From: JABHCC01 sp964444375
Lineage (GTDB): Bacteria > Bacteroidota > Bacteroidia > Bacteroidales > UBA12481
Direction: 5' to 3'
DNA length: 8,704 nucleotides
Assembly (NCBI GenBank): GCA_964444375.1
Contig: CAYUGX010000210.1
Location: forward strand, 1 to 8,704
Positions 1-6,371 of the stretch are shown piece by piece. Under the pieces are notes generated by a model. The model had not been told where the DNA came from and did no database searches. It saw only the letters and a list, made by a program, of their open reading frames with translations. The translations under genes and the position numbers were made by a program. How positions within the stretch are numbered: the stretch's first letter is position 1; every line of letters starts with the position of its first letter.

Positions 1-52
1 TATACATGTGCAACTGTTAAAATTACACTTTTTTACTGAGACCGTAAACCTG

Positions 53-865
53 TTATTTAACCACCTGTGCCCATTCTTCAGCTTTCTTATCAGGCGAAAA
101 ACTAGTCCATGAGATGGGCTCCCCAAAAGTCATTTGAAAGGTCTGTCCCTTATGCTTAAAGAGTTCATTGGGCAAATACAGCATTTCGATGTTGTATTTG
201 ATGCCAAGTAATTTCCGAAGATTGGCCAGATTGTAAAAAAAGTTTGATACCCGTCCACTGATATGCACAGGCAGGATGTTGCGCTTGTGTTCAATAGCCT
301 TTTTCACAAAAGTACGTTTCCATTCTACGTCTTCGATCTTGCCCCAACGCCTGCGACTAACCAACCCTGCCGGAAAGAAGATAATCGGATGATCGCCTGC
401 AAAGGTTTCGTGCATTTCTTTCACATAAGTACGGCTGTTGCCTCCATGCTTATTCACACCTAAAAAAATTGGACGTAAGGGTTTGACGTTAAGTAGTATG
501 TCGTTTGACGTGATTTTTACCGCCGGATCAATTCGTTCTGCAATTGTTTTCGTGAGACACAAACCATCAAGGCCACCCAAGGGGTGGTTGGCCACAATGA
601 TGAGCCGTGGATCTTTGGGTATGTTTTCTTCACCATGCAAATTCAGGGTGACATCCATGAATTCAATTCCCTGGCTGATAAAATCGATTCCTTCCGTTCC
701 ATAATTGTCGATCAGAAAACCATTTAGTTCTTCTTGACGCACAATTCTTTTTAAGTACCTGATAAAGAAGCCTGGAATTCGCTTCAAAAGCTTTTCATCT
801 TTTGCTGCAAATACCTTTTCAACATCAATTAGTTGAGGGCCATCAGTGCTGTTCTGCGCTGTCAT
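53..865 (-). CDS. PlsC-like (lysophospholipid-type) acyltransferase, 270 aa
   Basis: Probable membrane-associated acyltransferase of the PlsC/hemolysin-like superfamily, transferring a fatty acyl chain to a lipid hydroxyl. Visible motifs: block I NHPLGGLDG at residues 93-101, with His94 and Asp100 as the likely catalytic pair; FFPAG at 163-167, matching the glycerophosphate-binding block; and LPVHISG at 198-204, matching the late block. His and Asp are separated by five residues rather than the four of classical PlsC (NHX4D). I recall this spacing from other proteins of the branch, so it is probably not damage. There is no clear long transmembrane segment; the basic N-terminal part (about 25-45) could lie on the membrane. 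Start is the ATG read from 865 down; the stop is TAA at 55-53. It is divergent from the dcw operon and shares its upstream region. The substrate cannot be read from sequence: phosphatidic acid synthesis or Bacteroidota aminolipid (glycine lipid, GlsB-type) synthesis are both possible. Family call is confident, exact function is not. Confidence 0.88.
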   Translation of the reverse strand: MTAQNSTDGPQLIDVEKVFAAKDEKLLKRIPGFFIRYLKRIVRQEELNGFLIDNYGTEGIDFISQGIEFMDVTLNLHGEENIPKDPRLIIVANHPLGGLDGLCLTKTIAERIDPAVKITSNDILLNVKPLRPIFLGVNKHGGNSRTYVKEMHETFAGDHPIIFFPAGLVSRRRWGKIEDVEWKRTFVKKAIEHKRNILPVHISGRVSNFFYNLANLRKLLGIKYNIEMLYLPNELFKHKGQTFQMTFGEPISWTSFSPDKKAEEWAQVVK

Positions 866-891
866 GTAAATCGCTGATTATGCTTGAATGA

Positions 892-899
892 CAAAGATA
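892..899 (-). promoter_or_regulatory. Possible -7 promoter box (TATCTTTG) of the acyltransferase gene
   Basis: Read on the minus strand, positions 899-892 give TATCTTTG, a full match to the Bacteroidota -7 consensus TAnnTTTG. Transcription would begin near 885, leaving a leader of about 20 nt before the ATG at 865. The only TTTG that could serve as the -33 box (929-926) is 26 nt away, longer than the usual spacing of about 17-23 nt, so the upstream half is weak or absent. This is inference from consensus matching only. Confidence 0.4.
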
Positions 900-955
900 C
901 AATTTTTCTTCCGGCGTGCTTTGGTCAAAAAGTTATTAACAGTTTGAGCATTTTA

Positions 956-990
956 GTGGCAGAATGTGGCTAATTGTGCAAAGAAGTGGC
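956..990 (+). promoter_or_regulatory. Probable MraZ operator: four GTGGC-type boxes with 10-bp period
   Basis: GTGGC occurs at 956-960, 966-970 and 986-990, and GTGCA at 976-980, so four boxes start exactly 10 bp apart and GTG is invariant. MraZ proteins are known to bind tandem direct repeats of this kind near their own promoters: TGGGN boxes with 5-nt spacers in E. coli, and AAAGTG(K)NNN repeats in mycoplasmas. The 10-bp period puts all boxes on one face of the helix, as expected for an oligomeric ring. The array ends 27 bp before the mraZ ATG and lies where the operon promoter should be, so it is likely the autoregulatory site. Weak promoter-like boxes overlap it (TAATTGTG at 971-978, TATTTTTA at 991-998; each one mismatch from TAnnTTTG), but neither has a well spaced -33 box. 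Binding itself is inferred. Confidence 0.8.
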
Positions 991-1004
991 TATTTTTACC
1001 TCAA

Positions 1005-1010
1005 AAGAGG
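1005..1010 (+). promoter_or_regulatory. Shine-Dalgarno-like site of mraZ, deciding the start
   Basis: AAGAGG ends 7 nt before the ATG at 1018. It favours this start over the in-frame ATG at 964, which lies inside the repeat array and has no purine-rich site before it. Ribosome binding sites of this strength are not required in Bacteroidota, so this is supporting evidence only. Confidence 0.55.
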
Positions 1011-1017
1011 GCGATAT

Positions 1018-1497
1018 ATGTCCAGTATTCGAGGAGATCATTATTGTGTTGTTGCTCATAAGGGCAGAATCCTGTTTCCGGCAAAGCTGAAAAAGCAGAT
1101 GTCGTTGCAAACAGGAGAGGTCGTTATTGGCAAAATGAACATCTTCGAAAAGAGCCTGAAACTGTACCCAGAAAGTGCTTGGGAATTGCTGGTGAAGCAG
1201 ACCCTCAAAAGACTGAATCCATACAATGCCAAGCACGATCAGTTCCGTCGTAATTTCTTTAGAGGAGTCGTTGAAATAGAGCTTGATGGTACAGGGAGAA
1301 TCGTGATACCAAGAAGATTCTTGGATGAGCTGGGAGTCGAAGCTGGTAAAAAGCAAGAAGTCGTATTGTCGGGACAGGGTGATTATGTCGAATGCATGGC
1401 AGCGGCCCGATATGACAGTACAGAGCCTTCAGTGCAAGAACAGCAATCACTCTCAGAAGAAGTTATGGATGGATTTGAATGGGGTGATGAAGATTAA
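1018..1497 (+). CDS. mraZ: MraZ, transcriptional regulator of the dcw cluster
   Basis: DNA-binding regulator of the MraZ family (two SpoVT/AbrB-like halves), which forms ring-shaped oligomers and controls its own operon. With the start at 1018 it is 159 aa, slightly longer than the common 140-155. The N-terminal half has the motif HKGRILFPAKL at about 14-24; the C-terminal half has DGTGRIVIPRRF at 90-101. The family signature DxxxR is intact in the second half (Asp90, Arg94). In the first half the Asp is replaced by Ala13 while Arg17 is kept. Residues about 138-159 form an acidic tail rich in Glu and Asp. The frame extends upstream to an ATG at 964, but those 18 extra residues (WLIVQRSGYFYL and so on) do not resemble the family, and the extension would cross the operator. 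It is the first gene of the cluster and its TAA shares one base with the rsmH ATG. Identification is firm. Confidence 0.95.
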   Translation: MSSIRGDHYCVVAHKGRILFPAKLKKQMSLQTGEVVIGKMNIFEKSLKLYPESAWELLVKQTLKRLNPYNAKHDQFRRNFFRGVVEIELDGTGRIVIPRRFLDELGVEAGKKQEVVLSGQGDYVECMAAARYDSTEPSVQEQQSLSEEVMDGFEWGDED

Positions 1498-2405
1498 TGG
1501 AGCAGCTCAAGTACCACATACCTGTTTTGCTCTCAGAAAGCATGGCAGGATTGGCTGTAAACCCGAATGGGACCTACGTCGATCTTACCTTTGGAGGGGG
1601 AGGCCATTCAAGAAGGATTCTCGAACTACTGGATGAAGGTAGGCTAATTGGCTTTGATCAGGATCCTGAAGCCGCCAAAAACCAACTTGACGATCCCCGT
1701 TTTCACTTAGTACCACACAATTTTCAATACCTGTCAAATTTTTTACGATACCTCGAGATTGAGGCCGTTGATGGAATATTGGCCGATTTAGGAGTTTCTT
1801 CACATCACCTTGATGCTCCCGAACGTGGTTTTAGCTTCAGATTCGACGCCAAATTGGATATGCGAATGAATCCAGGTTCCCAGCTCTCTGCATATGATGT
1901 CATCAACCACTATTCACTGGATGACTTGACTCGTGTGTTAAAAACCTTCGGTGAAATAGACCGGGCCTATCCGGTGGCTAAACAGATTGTGCATCAGCGT
2001 GAGCAAAAGCCAATTGAAACGACAACTCAGTTGGTGGAATGTGTGAAGGCACAATTGAAACGTGGAAAAGAGAATAAAGAGTTGGCCAGGATATTTCAGG
2101 CCATCCGAATTGAGGTTAACCGCGAAATGGCAGGTCTTGAGCGCATGCTGAATCAGGTATTGGAATACTTGAAGCCTGGTGGCCGCCTGGTCGTGATAGC
2201 CTACCATTCATTAGAAGATCGCATGGTGAAGAATTTCATGAGGTCGGGAAATACAAAAGGTGAAGTGCTGAAAGATTTCTATGGAGCACCCCTGACCCCA
2301 TTCAAGCTCATTAATCGAAAAGTCATACTGCCTTCTGAGGAAGAACTGGAGAGGAATCCCAGGGGCAGGAGCGCCAAATTGAGAATCGCAGAACGAATCG
2401 GATGA
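1497..2405 (+). CDS. rsmH: 16S rRNA (cytosine(1402)-N(4))-methyltransferase RsmH
   Basis: Cytoplasmic S-adenosylmethionine-dependent enzyme that methylates N4 of C1402 in 16S rRNA in the ribosomal P site (older name MraW). Its 302 aa match the family length. Motifs: HIPVLLSE at 7-14; the SAM-binding loop VDLTFGGGGHS at 28-38; DGILADLGVSSHHLD at 92-106 followed by RGFSFRFDAKLDMRM at 110-124; FQAIRIEVNRE at 200-210; GGRLVVIAYHSLEDRMVKNF at 228-247; and the C-terminal NPRGRSAKLRIAERI at 287-301. The cysteine pair seen near the C-terminus of many RsmH proteins is absent here; my recollection is that this is normal for Bacteroidota homologues. The start ATG overlaps the mraZ stop (TAATG), suggesting coupled translation. 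The end overlaps the next gene by four bases. All key motifs are intact. Confidence 0.97.
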   Translation: MEQLKYHIPVLLSESMAGLAVNPNGTYVDLTFGGGGHSRRILELLDEGRLIGFDQDPEAAKNQLDDPRFHLVPHNFQYLSNFLRYLEIEAVDGILADLGVSSHHLDAPERGFSFRFDAKLDMRMNPGSQLSAYDVINHYSLDDLTRVLKTFGEIDRAYPVAKQIVHQREQKPIETTTQLVECVKAQLKRGKENKELARIFQAIRIEVNREMAGLERMLNQVLEYLKPGGRLVVIAYHSLEDRMVKNFMRSGNTKGEVLKDFYGAPLTPFKLINRKVILPSEEELERNPRGRSAKLRIAERIG

Positions 2406-2788
2406 AGAAAAAACGAAATAAGAATCCACAACCTGAGTTTATTTCGGCCCGGCAAGAGCTGAGAGAAAACAAACGAATTACGGCCAAGGAGTTACTTGGT
2501 GGTGGTGTTTTTTCTCGAGAAGCGGTGTTAAAACAAATTCCCTATGTGCTCTTCCTGTTCGCTTTGATCTTGTTCTATATCGCTAATCAATACAGGGGTG
2601 ATAAAGTGATGAAGCAAGTGGTTAGCCTCGAAGACCGAGTTAAAGAACTCAGAACTGAATCAGTGTCTGTAGCTTTTGAATTGATGGAGAAAAGCAAGCA
2701 AACCCAGGTCATCAAGCTCATAAAGAAGCAGGGACTGACACTCGAAGAAGCCAAAACACCGCCCTATAAAATTATTCTAAAAGACTAA
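2402..2788 (+). CDS. ftsL: FtsL-like bitopic cell-division protein
   Basis: Small membrane protein of 128 aa in the position always taken by ftsL, between rsmH and the division PBP. It has a basic cytoplasmic N-terminus (KKKRNK at 2-7; further Arg/Lys to about 45), one transmembrane segment at about 47-63 (PYVLFLFALILFYIA), and an extracytoplasmic heptad-like helix at about 68-112 (VVSLEDRVKELR and following) that should form a coiled coil. This is FtsL topology, but the sequence resembles the Bacteroidota-specific FtsL-like family rather than E. coli FtsL, so the name rests on topology and position. The expected role is scaffolding with FtsB/DivIC and FtsQ, and activation of the FtsW-PBP septal synthase. 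The cytoplasmic segment of about 46 residues is longer than the E. coli one. The ATG overlaps the rsmH TGA as ATGA. The conserved-looking tail PPYKIILKD ends 5 nt before the PBP start. Confidence 0.85.
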   Translation: MKKKRNKNPQPEFISARQELRENKRITAKELLGGGVFSREAVLKQIPYVLFLFALILFYIANQYRGDKVMKQVVSLEDRVKELRTESVSVAFELMEKSKQTQVIKLIKKQGLTLEEAKTPPYKIILKD

Positions 2789-2793
2789 GATCA

Positions 2794-4917
2794 GTGGAGA
2801 TCAAAAAGACCATATTAAACCGCGTTGGATGGATTTATTTCCTGGCTTTGCTTGGTGGTCTCGCCATCCTCGGAAAGGTCTTGTATCTGCAATTGGCTGA
2901 AGGCGAGAAATGGCGAGCCGAAGCCGAGAAAGTCAGTCAACAAAAACGAGTTATACCTGCAAATCGTGGTGATATTCTGGCTGAAGATGGTCGACCACTG
3001 GCCAGTTCTGTTCCCACCTTTACCGTTGCTATTGATCCCAACAGTACCGGGATGTCCGACTCAGTCTATCAGGCAGACTTATCCGAACTGGCTCGTGGAT
3101 TATCCTTGCTTTTTAATGACCGATCAGCAAGTGCTTATCAAAGTTTGATTCAACAGGCCAGACAGCGTGATTTACGTTACCAGGTGCTGCAAAACAAGGT
3201 GAGCTACCAGGATATTCAGTCAGTCAGACAGTTGCCACTATTTCGTCACGGAAAGTATAAAGGCGGGCTGATTCTCGTTCAAACGAACAACCGGGCAAAA
3301 CCCTATCGATTACTGGCAAGCCGCACCATCGGATACCTCAACCAGGGAGAAGAAGGAAATACAGTTGGAATTGAGGGTGCATTTGATTCCTATTTGCGAG
3401 GACGAGATGGCCTCAGGCATGAGCACCGCCTGGGGGGAGGTACCTGGCTGCCGGTAAGTACGCAAAATGAGATTGATCCCCAGGATGGTCTGGATGTCAT
3501 AACCACCATCAATATCGACTTTCAGGATGTGGCTGAGCAAGCCTTGTACGACCTCCTGCAGATACACAATGCCCACCATGGCTGTGTTATCCTGATGGAG
3601 GTCAAGACAGGAGAGATTAAAGCACTGGCCAATCTGGGTCAGGCCGATGATGGCGATTATTATGAATTAAAAAATTATGCCATCTGGGAAAGAACTGAAC
3701 CGGGTTCCACTTTTAAATTGCCTGCTTTGATGGCTGCTCTTGAAGATGGTGTGGTGTCACTCGAAGATACCATCAATACTTTCAAAGGGAAGTTTACATT
3801 TTACGACCAGGAAGTGATTGATTCACACCTCGGTGGATTCGGCACCCTCACAGTGGCTGAAGTCTTTGAGAAATCGTCGAATATTGGAATGGCCCGCCTG
3901 ATCCATCGGCACTATCAAAACAGACCCGAACGTTTTGTTGACCGCCTCTATGCCATGGGATTGAAAAATCCAATGGGGATCGAAATAGCTGGAGAGCAGA
4001 ACCCATACATTAAAAATACAAATCAGGGATGGACCAAGGTGACCCTGCCTTTTATGGCCCATGGGTATGAGTTGCTCATGACTCCTTTGCAGGTACTTGG
4101 TTTTTACAACGCCGTGGCAAATGATGGAAAATATGTACGGCCCCGTTTGGTAAAAGCCTTGAAAGATCATTCCCAAATCGTCAAGCAGTATAAAACAGAG
4201 GTGATAAAGCATTCGATTTGTTCGAATGAAACCCTTGAAAAGGCTCGCATGCTTCTCGAGGGTGTAGTCGAAAGAGGTACCGCAACCAACCTGATCAGCG
4301 ACCAGTACCGTTTTGCCGGCAAGACTGGAACTGCTGTAATAGCACAAGGTGACCAGGGATACCTGGCTCAGAATGGCCAAAAAGAGTACCGGGCTTCCTT
4401 TGTTGGCTATTTCCCGGCAGAAAATCCCACGTATAGTTGCATGGTGGTGATCACCAGGCCAAACATGGGAGTTTATTACGGTAATCGCGTGGCAGGTGCG
4501 GTTTTCAGAGAAATAGCAGATAAAGTGTACGCCACAAATCTACCACTACAAAAAGGCCTTGAAAAACCCCGAAATTATCAATTCGAGCGTATACCACCGA
4601 TGAAATCAGGTTATTGGACTTCGGTCAATACCCTGATCAATGAGTTTGATCTACCTATAGCCGTTAACGAGGGGCCCCAGCGTTTTGCACGGGTCTTAAG
4701 CAATCAGGATGGCCTCCTAATCGAAGACCTTCCCGTGGTGAAAGGTGTAGTACCGGATGTGACCGGTATGGGACTGACTGATGCCCTGCCAGTCTTAGAA
4801 AATGCCGGTTTTAAAATCCGGATTACTGGTCTCGGCAAGATCAAGTCACAATCGGTTGACCCGGGAACTGAAATGCCTCTGGGAACGATAATTCATTTAA
4901 ACCTGGATCTCACATGA
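2794..4917 (+). CDS. ftsI: Class B penicillin-binding protein (division transpeptidase) with C-terminal PASTA domain
   Basis: Septal DD-transpeptidase that cross-links peptidoglycan stem peptides outside the inner membrane, working with FtsW. It has 707 aa, longer than E. coli FtsI (588). Order: short cytoplasmic start; signal-anchor helix at about 12-33; PBP dimerisation (pedestal) domain from about 50 with NRGDILAEDGRPLA at 57-70; and transpeptidase domain from about 245. The three catalytic motifs are intact: S305-T-F-K308, S361-S-N363 and K510-T-G512. After a linker (about 580-645) there is one PASTA domain at about 648-707 (VVPDVTGMGLTDALPVLENA is its first part). The start is GTG at 2794. 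There is no ATG, GTG or TTG in frame between the upstream stop at 2767-2769 and this codon, and the next residues lead straight into the anchor helix. The TGA overlaps the murE ATG. The single PASTA domain is common in Bacteroidota division PBPs; in other phyla such domains bind peptidoglycan or regulate septal synthesis. Confidence 0.95.
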   Translation: MEIKKTILNRVGWIYFLALLGGLAILGKVLYLQLAEGEKWRAEAEKVSQQKRVIPANRGDILAEDGRPLASSVPTFTVAIDPNSTGMSDSVYQADLSELARGLSLLFNDRSASAYQSLIQQARQRDLRYQVLQNKVSYQDIQSVRQLPLFRHGKYKGGLILVQTNNRAKPYRLLASRTIGYLNQGEEGNTVGIEGAFDSYLRGRDGLRHEHRLGGGTWLPVSTQNEIDPQDGLDVITTINIDFQDVAEQALYDLLQIHNAHHGCVILMEVKTGEIKALANLGQADDGDYYELKNYAIWERTEPGSTFKLPALMAALEDGVVSLEDTINTFKGKFTFYDQEVIDSHLGGFGTLTVAEVFEKSSNIGMARLIHRHYQNRPERFVDRLYAMGLKNPMGIEIAGEQNPYIKNTNQGWTKVTLPFMAHGYELLMTPLQVLGFYNAVANDGKYVRPRLVKALKDHSQIVKQYKTEVIKHSICSNETLEKARMLLEGVVERGTATNLISDQYRFAGKTGTAVIAQGDQGYLAQNGQKEYRASFVGYFPAENPTYSCMVVITRPNMGVYYGNRVAGAVFREIADKVYATNLPLQKGLEKPRNYQFERIPPMKSGYWTSVNTLINEFDLPIAVNEGPQRFARVLSNQDGLLIEDLPVVKGVVPDVTGMGLTDALPVLENAGFKIRITGLGKIKSQSVDPGTEMPLGTIIHLNLDLT

Positions 4918-6368
4918 AACAGCTGAACGACCTCATACATCGAATTCAGCCCACTCAGGTGAGTGGAGATTCAGCGATTCCAATCACCGGACTGGCTCTT
5001 GATTCACGTAAAGTGCGTGATGGATTTTTGTTTTGTGCCGTACAGGGTACGCAATTAGACGGACACACCTTTATTCATTCCGCTATTAAACAGGGTGCTT
5101 CAGCTGTATTATGTGAGTACCTGCCGGATGATCAACCAGCCGGTATTTGCTTTATTCAGTCGTCAGATATTTTGAACGATCTCGGAGAAATAGTGGCCGA
5201 GTTCTATGACCATCCCAGTCAAAAAATAAAACTAATCGGAATAACAGGAACCAATGGTAAAACCTCTATTGCTACCTGGCTGTACCAATTGCTCAGCGAC
5301 CTGGGTTATCCCACCGGCTTATTGTCAACGATTCGAATACTGATTAACCAACACGAATATCCGGCCACCCACACCACACCAGATAGTATTTCACTCAATC
5401 AATATCTGGCCAATATGGTTGAAGCAGGCTGTGAATTTGCCGTAATGGAGGTCAGTTCCCATGCCCTTGAACAAAAAAGAACAGCAGGACTGCATTTCAC
5501 AGGAACGCTATTTACCAACTTAAGCCGTGATCATTTGGATTATCATTCAGATTTCAAGTCCTACCTCGAGGCCAAAAAGAAACTGTTTGATACTCTATCA
5601 AATGAAGCTTTTGCCCTCATCAATTCAGATGATAAACATGCACGAATTATGGTGCAGAATACGCAGGCCGTCATCAAATCCTTTGCCACACAAAAAGCGG
5701 CTGATTTTACTGGCCGAATAGTTGAGCAGCATCCACAGGGGATGTTGCTCCAAATCGACGACCTCGAGCTGTGGGTTCGGGTAATGGGTCAATACAGCGC
5801 AAGTAATCTACTGGCTGTCTACAGTCTGGCAAGTATGCTGGGCCTCAACAAAGAGGAGATCGGTCAAGCCATTAGTGCCCTCAAACCCGTTGAAGGACGG
5901 CTTGAAATAGTTGATCTCGGCGGTGAAATTACAGCAGTCGTCGATTATGCCCACACCCCTGATGCCCTTAAAAATGTGCTAAAAGCACTGAACGATACTA
6001 AGAGTGAGCAGGCACGGGTGATTACGGTTGTCGGAGCTGGCGGAGACCGAGATCCTGGTAAGCGACCCAAAATGGCTCTTGCGGCTGTTGCAGGAAGCAG
6101 TCAGGTAATATTGACGTCAGACAATCCCAGAACTGAAGATCCCGAGACTATTCTCGACGACATGATGGCGGGTCTGGATGTAATTCAGCAAAACAATACC
6201 CTTCGAATAAGCAATCGCCGCGAAGCGATCAAAACTGCGGTAGCGCTGGCTAAGCCCCACGATATCATTCTTGTAGCTGGGAAAGGTCATGAAAATTACC
6301 AGGATATAATGGGTGTGAAACACCCCTTTGACGATGTAGATGAACTTATGAAACTCAAGATCAATTAA
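4914..6368 (+). CDS. murE: UDP-MurNAc-L-Ala-D-Glu:meso-diaminopimelate ligase MurE
   Basis: Cytoplasmic ATP-dependent ligase adding the third residue of the stem peptide. It is 484 aa, normal for the family. N-terminal UDP-binding domain at about 1-100 (ITGLALDSRKVRDGFLFCA at 24-42). Central domain: P-loop TGTNGKT at 111-117; TTPDS at 154-158; EVSSHAL at 179-185; NLSRDHLDYH at 202-211; and AKKKLF at 220-225, where Lys221 fits the carbamylated lysine. C-terminal domain: EGRLE at 327-331; DYAHTPDAL at 344-352; GAGGDRDPGKRP at 374-385; DNPR at 403-406; GKGHENYQ at 456-463. DNPR is the meso-diaminopimelate specificity motif, in contrast to the motif of lysine-adding enzymes, so the wall is predicted to be of the mDAP type. 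The residue after GKT is Ser instead of the usual Thr, a mild change. The ATG overlaps the PBP stop (ATGA), and mraY starts 3 nt after the TAA. Confidence 0.97.
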   Translation: MKQLNDLIHRIQPTQVSGDSAIPITGLALDSRKVRDGFLFCAVQGTQLDGHTFIHSAIKQGASAVLCEYLPDDQPAGICFIQSSDILNDLGEIVAEFYDHPSQKIKLIGITGTNGKTSIATWLYQLLSDLGYPTGLLSTIRILINQHEYPATHTTPDSISLNQYLANMVEAGCEFAVMEVSSHALEQKRTAGLHFTGTLFTNLSRDHLDYHSDFKSYLEAKKKLFDTLSNEAFALINSDDKHARIMVQNTQAVIKSFATQKAADFTGRIVEQHPQGMLLQIDDLELWVRVMGQYSASNLLAVYSLASMLGLNKEEIGQAISALKPVEGRLEIVDLGGEITAVVDYAHTPDALKNVLKALNDTKSEQARVITVVGAGGDRDPGKRPKMALAAVAGSSQVILTSDNPRTEDPETILDDMMAGLDVIQQNNTLRISNRREAIKTAVALAKPHDIILVAGKGHENYQDIMGVKHPFDDVDELMKLKIN

Positions 6369-6371
6369 GGT

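Noticed and set aside
1..52. Sequence beyond the acyltransferase stop, with a T-run at about 29-35
   Set aside because: No stem is visible before or around the T-run in either direction, so it is not supported as a terminator; no gene is visible in these 52 bases.
438..704. Plus-strand open frame inside the acyltransferase gene
   Set aside because: The opposite strand encodes a protein with acyltransferase motifs across the same stretch; this frame shows no motif.
943..978. Possible mraZ promoter TTTG (943-946) plus TAATTGTG (971-978)
   Set aside because: The -7 box has one mismatch and the spacer is 24 nt, just beyond the usual range; too weak to list as a feature, although its overlap with the MraZ boxes would fit repression.
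991..998. TATTTTTA as alternative -7 box for mraZ
   Set aside because: One mismatch to TAnnTTTG and no TTTG/TTG at a proper distance upstream.
970..1356. Open frame of 128 codons on the minus strand over mraZ
   Set aside because: Antisense shadow of the well supported mraZ; no family resemblance.
2200..2405. Missing cysteine pair near the C-terminus of RsmH as a sign of decay
   Set aside because: Catalytic and SAM-binding motifs are all intact, and the region fits the usual Bacteroidota form as I know it.
3823..4380. Open frame of 185 codons on the minus strand inside the PBP gene
   Set aside because: It lies fully within the transpeptidase domain coding region, has no recognisable domain and a composition typical of an antisense shadow.
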